Part shown: positions 45,301 through 55,000 of the stretch, one piece after another
Numbering within the stretch: position 1 is the first letter of the stretch
Layout: each line of letters starts with the position of its first letter
Origin: Pseudomonas alliivorans
GTDB taxonomy: Bacteria > Pseudomonadota > Gammaproteobacteria > Pseudomonadales > Pseudomonadaceae
DNA length: 64,000 bases
Direction: 5' to 3'
NCBI RefSeq assembly: GCF_017826695.1
Contig: NZ_JAFFZW010000001.1
Location: forward strand, 620,001 to 684,000
The notes under the pieces: model-generated
Told to the model about the DNA's origin: nothing
What the model saw: only the letters and a program-made list of their open reading frames with translations
Databases searched by the model: none
Program-made: the position numbers and the translations under genes

Positions 45301-48300
45301 CATCTCGGATGGCTGGTCCGTGGGCGTGCTCACCCGCGACCTGGCCCTGTTGTACGAGGCCGTTTTGCAGGATCGTGACGCAGACTTACCGCCGTTGCCG
45401 GTGCAGTACGTCGATTACGCCGCCTGGCAAAGGCAATGGTTGTCCAGTGACGTCATGGACGCGCAACGTCGCTACTGGCGCGAAACCCTCACCGGTGCAC
45501 TCGTACTGCTGGAGCTGCCCACCGATCACAAACGCCCTGCGGTACAGGATTACCGAGGCGGGTTTGTGCCGCTGATAGTTGACCGTGCGTTGACGGCCCG
45601 GCTCAAGGCGTTGGGTATGCAGCAGGGCACCACGTTGTTCATGACACTTCTGGCCGCCTGGTCGCTGGTGCTGATGCGCTTGTCCGGACAGCACGATGTG
45701 GTGATCGGCGTGCCTTCGGCGAACCGCAACCAGCAGGAACTGGACGGCCTGATTGGCTTCTTCGTCAACACCCTCGCGCTGCGCATGACCCGGTCCGAGA
45801 ACGCTGCGACGGCGCAGTCGGTCGCGAGCTGGCTGCAACAGGCGCGTCGCGTTGCCCTGGATGCGCAGGAGCATCAGGACCTGCCGTTCGATCATGTGGT
45901 GGAGTTGCTCAATCCGCCGCGCAGTCTGGCGTACAGCCCGCTGTTTCAGGTGTTGTTCGCCTGGGAGCAGGATCAGGACTCGGACCTGATCCTGCCCGGT
46001 CTGGACATCAGCCCGATCCTCGCTCATCAACAGGTGGCCAAGTTCGACCTGCAGTTGGCACTCAGCGAACAGGACGGGCAGATCGTCGGTGGGCTTGAAT
46101 ATGCGTCCGGTCTGTTCGAGCCCGAGACGGTGGTGCGGTTCGGGGAGTACCTGAGCCGCGTGCTGACGCAGATGGCCAGTGACAGCGATCGGTCGTTGTC
46201 GAGCCTCGATTTGCTCAGTCCACAGGAGCGGCATCGGATCGTCAATGACTGGAACCGCACCGAGCGAGGTCTACCGACAGTCGACTGTGTGCAGCGTTTC
46301 GAAGCGATGGCTCGGCGTACGCCCGACGCCGAGGCGCTGCGTGCCGATGGCCGGACGCTGACCTACGGCGAGCTGAATCGCGCCGCCAACCGACTGGCCT
46401 GTTACCTGATCGAAAAAGGTGTGGGACCTGAACAGCGCGTCGGTTTGTGTCTGGAGCGTTCGCCGCAGATGGTCATTGGTTTGCTGGCCATTCTCAAGAC
46501 CGGTGCCGCTTACGTCCCGTTCGACCCGGCCTATCCGCCGGAGCGCCTTTCCTTCATGTTCAGCGACGCCAGTCCGAGCCTGCTGCTCACCCAGTCTTCG
46601 CTTGTCGACGCGCTGCCGCTGCCCGGCAGTCATCTGCCGGTCTGCTGCCTGGACATCGACGCGCAAAGCTGGGCGCAGCGTTCGGACGCCGATCCGCAGG
46701 TCAGGGTCAGCCCGGACAATCTGGCGTATGTGCTCTACACCTCAGGTTCCACCGGACGGCCCAAGGGCGTTGCGCACAGCCGTCGCGCGCTGGACAACCT
46801 GATTGCCTGGCAGCTCGATGATGTACACACGCCGCGCCGGGTGTTGCAGTTTGCCTCGCTTAATTTTGACGTATCGTTTCAGGAAATCTGCAGCACGCTT
46901 TGCCAGGGCGGCAGCCTGGTGTTGATGAGCGAAACCAGCCGCAAGGAACTGGCTTCTTTGCGCTCGACACTGGTTGCGGAGGGCGTGCAACGGGCGTTTC
47001 TACCTTTCGCCGTGCTGCAGCAACTGGCGGGCCTGACCGAGGCCGATGCGTCCATGCCGGAGGGCGGTTGCGAAATCATCACCGCAGGCGAGGCGTTGCA
47101 GGTCAATGATGAACTGCGCGCCTTTGTTCAAAGGCTCGGCGGTACATGGCTGCACAACCAGTACGGCCCGACCGAAACCCATGTGGTCAGCCAGTTCAGC
47201 CTGGCGTGCAGTGACGCCGCACACTGGCCGGACGCGCCACCCATCGGGCGTCCTATTGCGAACACGCGGCTCTACGTGCTGGACCGCGACCTGAATCCGC
47301 AACCTGTCGGTGTGGCGGGGGAGTTGTACATCGCCGGTGCCTGTCTGGCGCGTGGTTACCTGAACCGTCCCGACCTGACCGCCGAGCGTTTCCTGCCCGA
47401 TCCTTTCAGCCCGCAACCCGGCGCACGCATGTATCGCAGTGGTGATCTGGCGTGTTTCCAGGCCGACGGCAACGTGCAGTACCTGGGCCGGATCGATCAG
47501 CAGGTCAAGCTGCGTGGGTTCCGTATCGAACTTGGCGAGATCGAAAGCCTGCTGCACCAGCAACCCGGCGTGCAGGAAGTCGCCGTGCTGTTGCGCGAAG
47601 ACGTGCCGGGCGACAAGGTTCTGGTGGCGTACGTGGTCGGCAGCGCAGCCCCTGAAACCCTGCGCAACGCGCTGCAGCGCCATCTGCCTGAACACATGAT
47701 TCCGACGGCCTGGGTATCGCTGGCGCAACTGCCACTGACCCGCAATGGCAAGCTGGACCGCCAGGCGTTGCCTGCGCCCGAGCGTCAGTCTTCTGCCCGC
47801 TACGAGGCACCACGCAACGAGATCGAGCATCAGATGGCGCTGATCTGGGCCGAAGTGCTCAAGTGCGAGCGGGTCGGCATCCACGACAACTTCTTTGATC
47901 TGGGCGGGCACTCGCTGCTGGCCACCCGGATGATCTACGCGATCAATCAGCGCATGGGTGCGCAACTGTCCTTGAGCAGCCTTTTCAAGACGCCGGTTCT
48001 GATGGATCTGGCGGCGCAGGTAAAGAGCACTCGCGAGGATGACTGCCAGCCGCCAGCGATCCCGCTGCGCATCGAAGCGGATGCTGCTGCGCGGCATGAG
48101 CCTTTTCCACTCACCGATATTCAGCAGGCCTACTGGTTCGGCCGCGAAGCTTCGGTAAGCCTTGGCGGTGTCAGCGCTCACGGTTACGAAGAGCTGCGCA
48201 TTCCGGACCTCGATATTGCGCGCTTCGAGCAGTCGCTCAATCGCATGATCCAGCGTCACGACATGCTGCGTGTGGTGTTTCTCAGTGACGGTACGCAACA

Positions 48301-51300
48301 GGTGCTGGAAACCGTACCGACTTATCACATGCCACGCAGTGATTTGCGCGGACTGCCTGCAGACGCGGCGCTACAGACCTTGCAAGCAACCCGCGAGCGC
48401 CAGTCGCATCAGGTGCTGGAGGCCAGTCGCTGGCCGTTGTTCGAATTCAGTCTGTCGCTGCTCGATGACGGTATCAGTCATCTGCACATCAGCCTCGACG
48501 CCTTGATCGTGGATGCCGCGAGTACGCAGATTCTGGCGCGTGAATTGATGGCGTTCTACGCCGATCCTCAACGGGTTCTGCCTGAGCCGGGCCTGACGTT
48601 CCGGGACTACGTCCTGGCCGAACACGCACTGCGCAATGAACGCCGCTACGGGCAGGCGCTCGATTACTGGCGCGAACGCGTGGCCACGCTGGCGCCTGCG
48701 CCTGACCTGCCTCTGGTCTGTCAGCCGGACAGCATCGCCCGGCCACACTTCACCCGCCGCGACCGCGAACTGTCGGCCGGGCAATGGTCACGGCTCAAGG
48801 CCGTCGCCAAACAGTTTGCCGTCACTCCGTCGGTGATGCTGCTGACCGCGTTCAGCGAAGTGCTTGCGCTGTGGAGTCGTCAACCACGCTTCACCCTCAG
48901 CCTGCCGCTGTTCAACCGCATGCCGCTGCACCCGGACGTCGATGCAATCATCGGCGACTTCACTTCACTGGTGTTGCTGGAAGTCAGCATCGACGGCAAT
49001 GCGAGCTTCACCGACAAGGCCCGTTCGGTGCAGGCGCGGCTGTGGCAGGACATCGATCATTCGGCGGTCAGCGGCGTGCGTGTGTTGCGTGAACTGTCCC
49101 AGGCCCGCGGCGTGCAGCAGACCGCGATGCCCATCGTGTTCAACAGCACCCTGTCGGAAGCCGCGCCGGAACTGGCGGAATTCAACCTTGCCGATGCGTT
49201 GAACGCCCGGCACATGCACAGCATCACCCAGACCCCGCAGGTGTGGCTCGACCATACCTTGCTGGAGCTGGAAGGGCGCCTGTTGTTCAATTGGGACAGC
49301 ATCGACGAGCTGTTTCCCGACGGCCTGATCGAGCAGATGTTCGTGGCCTATAACGCAGTGCTGGATGCGCTGCTCGAACCCTCCGCCTGGAGCGCCAGCA
49401 CGCCGCAACTGGTGCCGACGGTCCGCTTGCCAGCGCCAGTTGATCTCCCGGTCGAATCGCCATTGATGCATGAACTGTTCGACCGGCAGGCGCTGGCGAC
49501 ACCCGACGCGCTGGCGGTGATCGGGGTGCAGCGGCAGTTGAGCTACCGGCAGCTGCGCGCAGAGGCAAAAACGCTGGGCGCACGGCTGCAAGGGCTGGGC
49601 GTCGTGCCCAATCAACTGGTCGCGGTGGTGATGGAACGCGGCTGGGAACAAGTGGTGGCGACGCTGGCGATTCACTATGCGGGCGGAGCCTACCTGCCCA
49701 TCGATCCGACGCTTCCCGCCGAACGCCTTCGGCACATTCTGGAGCGTGCCGAGGCGAGTCTGGCCTTGACCCAGCCCGCCATGGTCACGCGCATCGAGTG
49801 GCCATTGCGGATCAACGTATTGGCCGTGACCGATGAGCTTGCGACAGATCGAACCCCATTGCAGCCCTTCAATCGTGCCCCCACTGATCTGGCTTACGTG
49901 ATCTACACCTCGGGCTCCACCGGCATGCCCAAGGGTGTGGTTATCGACCATTGCGGCGCGGTCAACACATTGCTCGACATCAACCGTCGCTTTGCCGTCG
50001 GCCCGGCGGACCGGGTGCTGGCGATCTCATCCCTGAGCTTCGATCTATCGGTCTATGACGTCTTCGGCACGCTGGCGGCAGGCGCTGCGGTGGTGGTGCT
50101 CGATCCGCAACAGGCGCTCGATCCTGCGCACTGGATGATGCTGATTCGCGAGCATCGGGTCAGTCTGTGGAACTCGGTGCCCGCGCTGTTCGGCATGCTG
50201 CTGGAATACGTGGAAAGTGAGCGCGGTGCATTGCCGGCGAGCCTGCGTGTGGCGATGCTGTCCGGCGACTGGATTCCCCTGACGCTGCCCGAACGTGCCT
50301 GGGCGTTATGGCCGAATCTGAGCCTGAACAGCCTGGGCGGTGCGACCGAGGCGTCGATCTGGTCAATCCACTATCCGCTGCAAAATGTCGACCCGGCGTG
50401 GCGCAGCATTCCCTATGGCAAGGCGCTGGATCATCAGCGCTTCCATGTACTCGACGAAGCACTGCAGCGTCGGCCGACCTGGGTGACCGGGCAGTTGTAC
50501 ATCGGCGGCATCGGCCTGGCCAAAGGGTACTGGCGTGATGAGGGGCTGAGCGCTGGCAGCTTCTTCGCCCATCCGTTGACCGGAGAGCGTCTTTACCGGA
50601 CCGGTGATCTGGGGCGTTTGCTGCCCGATGGCAACATCGAGTTTCTGGGGCGCGAAGATACGCAGGTCAAGGTTCAGGGCTATCGCATCGAACTGGGCGA
50701 AATCGAAGCGGTGCTCAATCGACATCCTGGCGTGCAGAGCGCCGTGGTGAGAATTCTCGGTGACACGCTGGGCGAAAAACGTCTTGCCGGTTATGTGCTC
50801 AAGGACGATGCGGCGTTGCAGGAAGGTGACTTCACTCACTATCTGGCCGACAAGTTGCCGGCCTACATGGTGCCGTCGTCGTTCACCTTCGTGCAGGAAT
50901 GGCCGCTGTCGTCCAATGGCAAGGTCGATAAAAAGCGTCTGCCAGAACCCGAGCAAGCACCTCTGTCAGGCCCGGTTCTGCAGGTTGAGGGCGCGCAGGA
51001 AAAGCGTCTGGTTGCCATCGTGCAGGAGGTGCTCAAACGCTCGGCGATCAGCGCCGATGCCAACCTGCTGAGCCTGGGCGCGACGTCCATCGACATCGTC
51101 AGAATCAGTAACGCGTTGTCCGGCGAACTGCATTTCCGTCCCAATGTCGCGCAATTGCTCGCGCAGCCGACGCTGCTGAATCTGCTTGCCCTGTATCGGC
51201 AGAGTGAAGCGCAGAGCACTGTCGCCAGCCACGCTCGGGAGCCAGTGGTTCAACCTGAGCAAGCCGTCGGTAACGTCATCGAAGACCCCGATCAGCGGGC

Positions 51301-52039
51301 GCGCTTCAAGGCCGACCAGCGCGGCCGTCGCGCCTTCGATCGGGATCTGCCGGAAGTGCGGCTGCAACGGCCCGACGACAGCCGCTACACACAGCGTTTC
51401 AGTGATTACCGCTCGGTGCGCCAGTACGCGCCGCGGCCGGTCGAGGCAGCGGCCTTTGCCGAGTTGCTGGCCAGTCTGGCGCAGGGACAGCTGGACGCTC
51501 AGGTCAAATACCAGTTTCCGTCCGCAGGCGGTCTCTACCCGATTCAGGCCTACCTCTATATCAAGCCGCAACGGGTCAACGGCGTGCCCGGCGGCGCGTA
51601 TTACTACGACCCTGTGCAGCACCGTTTGCTGGCGCTGGACAGCGGGGTGCTCGACCCGGACACCTACGACTACTTCGTCAATCGGCCGGTGTATGAAAAC
51701 GCTGCGTTCTCGCTGTTCTTCATCGCCGATATGGCCGCCATCGAGCCGTTGTACGGCGAGCGCAGCCGCGACTTCTGCCACATCGAAACCGGTGCGATGG
51801 CGCAATTGCTGACCATGACGGCAGTCGACCAGGGTCTCGGGCTGTGTGGCATGGGGTCGCTTGAAGAACAGCAATTGCCCACGCTGTTCGACCTGGGCGC
51901 GAGTCACCGGCTGATCTACTCGATGGTGGGCGGTCTGCGTGCCGTTGGTGAGCAACACAGGGTTCACATCGAAGCGTTCGCGTCTGATCCACGCGCTGAA
52001 CTGCCTGACGACTGCGACATGGAAGAGGTTGAAATATGA
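42332..52039 (+). CDS. NRPS: (C fragment)-A-T-C-A-T-Cy-A-T-Ox
   Basis: A 3235-residue synthetase. Domains (residues, approximate): C-terminal half of a condensation domain 30-215 lacking the HHxxxDG half; A1 245-745; carrier T1 770-840 (GGHSLL); C 857-1290 (HHIISDG); A2 1315-1800; T2 1820-1890; heterocyclisation Cy 1920-2350 (DALIVD in place of HHxxxDG); A3 2370-2870 (LSGDWIP, GGATEASIW); T3 near 2916 (GATSID); FMN oxidase Ox 3026-3210 (SAGGLYPIQAY). My reading of the specificity codes is A1 DVADVGAIDK (uncertain), A2 DVQFIAQVVK (proline-like) and A3 DLYNMSLIWK (cysteine). Predicted output: X-Pro-thiazole. GGTGA precedes the ATG. It overlaps the next gene by 4 bp. Confidence 0.9.
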   Translation: MLDRSSSRGQSPAHSASLSVQHNCDQDGSADALQWLELPVDRPRPRVQDLRCDAQVFELDESLVHHLAALSSDGCSLFAVVLAAWAAVLARLSGQHEIMVGMRAPGCDNSRLLRVPLTNAMTVNQLLDHVHREVDEAPRHYPVQNAYPVAQVVCVGDHHQALPAGFDLALSLVGTEGRIDGHLHYATALFDASTARRLVGYLRRTLQKMVEQPEQLLLSIDMIGDAERQRLIHDWNATQQSFDENGYVHELFETQVSLQPEAVAVRFEQHALSYEQLNVQANRLAHYLRSLGVGPDVRVGICVERSLDMLIGVLAVLKAGGAYVPLDPGYPQARLAHMLADSAPPVVLTQKSADRVLQAALEGCAVLPVLLDLAETSRWAAQPADNPDPRAVGLTARHLAYVIYTSGSTGTPKGVMVEHHGLRAVSAAWEQRYDLRAPLNHLQMAGFSFDVFSADLIRSLGFGGTLVLCPRETLMDPPALYRLLSEARIGFADFVPAVLNPLLAWVESKGQDLSFMRTVVCGSDIWTAHSARQLSRLCGDHVQIVHAYGVTEASIDSSCFEVNADSLIGGALPIGRAFANTRIYLLDTFGAPVPTGVTGELYIGGAGVARGYLNLPQLTAERFIDNPFVKGERLYRSGDLARYRADGNIEFIGRNDTQTKLRGLRVELGEIEARLAQVSGVRETLVLLREDERGVQALVAWFCADDSAVLTPRTLREQLQVHLPDYMVPAAFVRLAALPLTPNGKIDRTALPAPDADAFDRSEFQAAQGPLETALAAIWRDVLAVERVGRDDHFFALGGHSLLVMRVLAQVRQKLGMEASPAELFATPVLYEFAERLHSRQSAARPAITVIDRGDAQTLSSAQQRLWFLAQMDGGNAAYHMPLNLRLRGTLHVAALERSFTQLVARHEALRTTFVAVEGEGRQRVAAPDSGMPLPVIDLRSHADAEARLVELMDEEGAKPFDLTRGPLMRASLIRLADDDHALLLTQHHIISDGWSVGVLTRDLALLYEAVLQDRDADLPPLPVQYVDYAAWQRQWLSSDVMDAQRRYWRETLTGALVLLELPTDHKRPAVQDYRGGFVPLIVDRALTARLKALGMQQGTTLFMTLLAAWSLVLMRLSGQHDVVIGVPSANRNQQELDGLIGFFVNTLALRMTRSENAATAQSVASWLQQARRVALDAQEHQDLPFDHVVELLNPPRSLAYSPLFQVLFAWEQDQDSDLILPGLDISPILAHQQVAKFDLQLALSEQDGQIVGGLEYASGLFEPETVVRFGEYLSRVLTQMASDSDRSLSSLDLLSPQERHRIVNDWNRTERGLPTVDCVQRFEAMARRTPDAEALRADGRTLTYGELNRAANRLACYLIEKGVGPEQRVGLCLERSPQMVIGLLAILKTGAAYVPFDPAYPPERLSFMFSDASPSLLLTQSSLVDALPLPGSHLPVCCLDIDAQSWAQRSDADPQVRVSPDNLAYVLYTSGSTGRPKGVAHSRRALDNLIAWQLDDVHTPRRVLQFASLNFDVSFQEICSTLCQGGSLVLMSETSRKELASLRSTLVAEGVQRAFLPFAVLQQLAGLTEADASMPEGGCEIITAGEALQVNDELRAFVQRLGGTWLHNQYGPTETHVVSQFSLACSDAAHWPDAPPIGRPIANTRLYVLDRDLNPQPVGVAGELYIAGACLARGYLNRPDLTAERFLPDPFSPQPGARMYRSGDLACFQADGNVQYLGRIDQQVKLRGFRIELGEIESLLHQQPGVQEVAVLLREDVPGDKVLVAYVVGSAAPETLRNALQRHLPEHMIPTAWVSLAQLPLTRNGKLDRQALPAPERQSSARYEAPRNEIEHQMALIWAEVLKCERVGIHDNFFDLGGHSLLATRMIYAINQRMGAQLSLSSLFKTPVLMDLAAQVKSTREDDCQPPAIPLRIEADAAARHEPFPLTDIQQAYWFGREASVSLGGVSAHGYEELRIPDLDIARFEQSLNRMIQRHDMLRVVFLSDGTQQVLETVPTYHMPRSDLRGLPADAALQTLQATRERQSHQVLEASRWPLFEFSLSLLDDGISHLHISLDALIVDAASTQILARELMAFYADPQRVLPEPGLTFRDYVLAEHALRNERRYGQALDYWRERVATLAPAPDLPLVCQPDSIARPHFTRRDRELSAGQWSRLKAVAKQFAVTPSVMLLTAFSEVLALWSRQPRFTLSLPLFNRMPLHPDVDAIIGDFTSLVLLEVSIDGNASFTDKARSVQARLWQDIDHSAVSGVRVLRELSQARGVQQTAMPIVFNSTLSEAAPELAEFNLADALNARHMHSITQTPQVWLDHTLLELEGRLLFNWDSIDELFPDGLIEQMFVAYNAVLDALLEPSAWSASTPQLVPTVRLPAPVDLPVESPLMHELFDRQALATPDALAVIGVQRQLSYRQLRAEAKTLGARLQGLGVVPNQLVAVVMERGWEQVVATLAIHYAGGAYLPIDPTLPAERLRHILERAEASLALTQPAMVTRIEWPLRINVLAVTDELATDRTPLQPFNRAPTDLAYVIYTSGSTGMPKGVVIDHCGAVNTLLDINRRFAVGPADRVLAISSLSFDLSVYDVFGTLAAGAAVVVLDPQQALDPAHWMMLIREHRVSLWNSVPALFGMLLEYVESERGALPASLRVAMLSGDWIPLTLPERAWALWPNLSLNSLGGATEASIWSIHYPLQNVDPAWRSIPYGKALDHQRFHVLDEALQRRPTWVTGQLYIGGIGLAKGYWRDEGLSAGSFFAHPLTGERLYRTGDLGRLLPDGNIEFLGREDTQVKVQGYRIELGEIEAVLNRHPGVQSAVVRILGDTLGEKRLAGYVLKDDAALQEGDFTHYLADKLPAYMVPSSFTFVQEWPLSSNGKVDKKRLPEPEQAPLSGPVLQVEGAQEKRLVAIVQEVLKRSAISADANLLSLGATSIDIVRISNALSGELHFRPNVAQLLAQPTLLNLLALYRQSEAQSTVASHAREPVVQPEQAVGNVIEDPDQRARFKADQRGRRAFDRDLPEVRLQRPDDSRYTQRFSDYRSVRQYAPRPVEAAAFAELLASLAQGQLDAQVKYQFPSAGGLYPIQAYLYIKPQRVNGVPGGAYYYDPVQHRLLALDSGVLDPDTYDYFVNRPVYENAAFSLFFIADMAAIEPLYGERSRDFCHIETGAMAQLLTMTAVDQGLGLCGMGSLEEQQLPTLFDLGASHRLIYSMVGGLRAVGEQHRVHIEAFASDPRAELPDDCDMEEVEI

Positions 52040-55000
52040 ACGCCTGTCAATTGCTGGAACTGTTCGACCGCCATGCCGTTGCGCTCGAAGTGGATGGCGA
52101 CAAACTGCGCTGCAAGGCGCCGCGTGGTTTTCTCACGGAAGAAATGCTGCAGGCGCTCAAGCGTCACAAGCTGGAACTGATCGCCCGGTTGAGCGGTGCC
52201 GATCCAGCCGCGATTCCTCGACGCAGTGAAGGCCAGGCGGACTTTCCCTTGTCGTTCTCACAGCGCCAGTTGTGGTTCCTCGACCAGCTTGAACCGGGCA
52301 GTGCGTTCTATAACGTACCGACGGCCGTCAGCTTGAAAGGGCCGCTTGATGTGGCAATGCTGGAGCGGGCGTTGAATGGGTTGATCGCACGTCATGAAAT
52401 GCTGCGTACCACGTTTCGCAGCATTGACGGCGAGCCGCGTCAGGTGGTGCATGCGGCCATGCCGCTGGTGCTGGCCGTGACCGATCTGGGTGACGTGGAA
52501 GAGGCCGAGCGCCAGGCGACCATCAGGGCGGCTGTCGAGCGCGACGCCAAGGTGCCGTTTGATCTCGCTCAGGGGCCATTATTTCGCGCCTCGCTGCTGC
52601 GACTGGCCGACGACGAATACCTGTGGTTGTACTGCGTGCATCACATCGTTGCCGATGGCTGGTCCATGGGCGTGGTACTGCAGGAAGTCACGGCGCTCTA
52701 CGCTGATTTTCTGAGTGGACAACCTTCAAGCCTGCCGCCGCTTGCGGTGCAATATGCCGATTACGCCTGTTGGCAGCAGCAACGTCTTGGCGGCGGGGCG
52801 CTGGAACAGCAACTCGATTTCTGGCGGCGTACGCTGAGCGATGCGCCGCTGTTGCTGACCCTGCCCACCGACCGGCCACGGCCCAGGGTGCAGCGTTATG
52901 CAGGAGCCACTTTCAGTTCATCGCTCGACGCCACGACCTTGCGCGCACTCACTTCGTTGGGCCGGGAAACCCGCGGCACGCTGTTCAATGTGCTCACGGC
53001 CGCGCTTTCTGTGCTGCTGTGGCGCTACAGCGGTCAGCAGGATCTGTGCATCGGCACGCCGTTCGCCAACCGGGCCCGTCCCGAGGTCGAGCCGCTGATC
53101 GGACATTTCGTCAATACGCTGGTGATTCGTCAGCGCCTGGACCCGCAGCAGACCTTTGCCGAATTGCTGCGTGAGGTACGCACCACGCTGCTGGATGTGC
53201 ATACCCATCAGGACGTGCCGTTCGACCGGGTCGTCGAAGCGGTCAACCCGCAGCGCGATACGGCGTATTCGCCGCTGTTTCAGGTCATGCTGGTGCTGCA
53301 GAACACGCCCGGTGCTGCGGTGCAGTTGCCGGGCGTCGAGATGGCGCCCTACATCACCGGCAGCGCAACGGCCAAATTCGATCTGGCCTTCGAATGGGTC
53401 GAGCGCGATGGCAGGCTGAACCTGCTGGTCGAATACAACACCGACCTGTTCCACGTCACCACCATCGAGCGCTTGAGCGCGCATTACCGGCATTTGCTGG
53501 AGCAGATTGCGCAGGATGCCAAGCAGCCGATTGCAGCCCTGCAATTGCTGACCGAGGCAGAGCGTGAGCGGATGCTGAACGAATGGAACCGTTCGGCGCC
53601 GCTGGGGCAGGTCGCTGAATGCGTACACAGCCTGGTCGAGGCTCAGGCCGCTCTGCATCCAGACGCCCGTGCGGTGGTTTTCGAGGACCAGTCGCTGAGC
53701 TATGCCGAGCTCAATACCCGGGCCAACCGGCTGGCGCACTATCTGCGCGAGCAGGGCGTCGGTCCGGATGTCCGCGTGGCGGTGTGCATCGAGCGTTCGC
53801 TGGAATTGCCGGTGGCCCTGCTGGCGGTGCTCAAGGCGGGCGGCGCCTATGTGCCGCTGGACCCGGATTACCCGGTCGGCCGCCTCGGCCACATGCTCTG
53901 CGACAGCCGTCCGGCCGTGCTGCTGACTCTGGGCAACGCCCGTTCGGTTCTGCGGCAGGCGCAGCAGGATGCCGGTTGGGACGTTCCGGTGCTCGACGTC
54001 CAGGCCGACGCCGGACGCTGGGCCGGGCGCGCCACACAGAATATCGATCCGCGCAGTATCGGACTGACCGCTGATCATCTCGCCTACGTGATCTACACCT
54101 CAGGCACCACCGGGCTGCCCAAGGGCGTCATGGTGGCGCATCGCGGCCTGAGCAATCTGCTGCTGTGGTGCTTGCAGGTCTGCGGCGAATCCGGCGCGAT
54201 GCTGCACAAGATTCCGTTCGGGTTCGACGCTTCGGCCTGGGAAACCTTCTGGCCGCTGGCCACGGGCGGGCGGCTGGTCATTGCGCGTCCCGGCGGGCAT
54301 TTCGAACCGGGCTATCTGGCACAGGTCGTTCGTGAACAGCAGGTCACGGCCATGGTGTTCGTGCCTGCCATGCTGCAACTGTTTCTGGACGTCGATGAGG
54401 TGACAGCATGCCACTCGCTGACGGACGTGTTCAGCGGTGGCGGCGAACTGTCACCGGCCCTGGCCCGGCGTTTTCAGGAACGCTTGCCCAATGCCCGCCT
54501 GCACAACGTGTACGGCCCCACCGAAACCACGGTCATCAACAGCATCTGGACCCTTGAGCCCGGCGCCGAAGTACCGGCCCGTCAGTTGCCGATCGGGCGA
54601 CCCATCGCCAACAACCGCCTGCACGTGCTGGATGCACACGATGCGCCGGTGCCGGTCGGTGTCACCGGCCAACTGCACATCGGTGGTGTGGGCGTTGCGC
54701 GGGGCTATCTCGGACTGGATGCGCTGACGGCCGAGCGCTTCATCGACAGCCCGTTCGTGGCTGGGGATCGCTTGTACCGCAGCGGCGATCTGGCGCGCTA
54801 TCGGGCGGACGGTCAGGTGGAGTTTCTCGGTCGCAACGATTTTCAGGTCAAGCTGCGCGGCGTGCGCCTTGAGCTGAGCGAGATCGAAGCGCGACTGGAC
54901 ATGTTCCCCACCTTACGTGCCTGCGTGGTGCTGATGGTCGGCGATACGGCGCAGAATCATCGTCTGGTCGCGTGTTATGTGGCTGACGAACCGCTGGACG

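Noticed and set aside
47000..48328. Minus-strand frames inside the NRPS genes (up to 442 codons)
   Set aside because: Composition follows from the codon bias of the synthetase; no domains.
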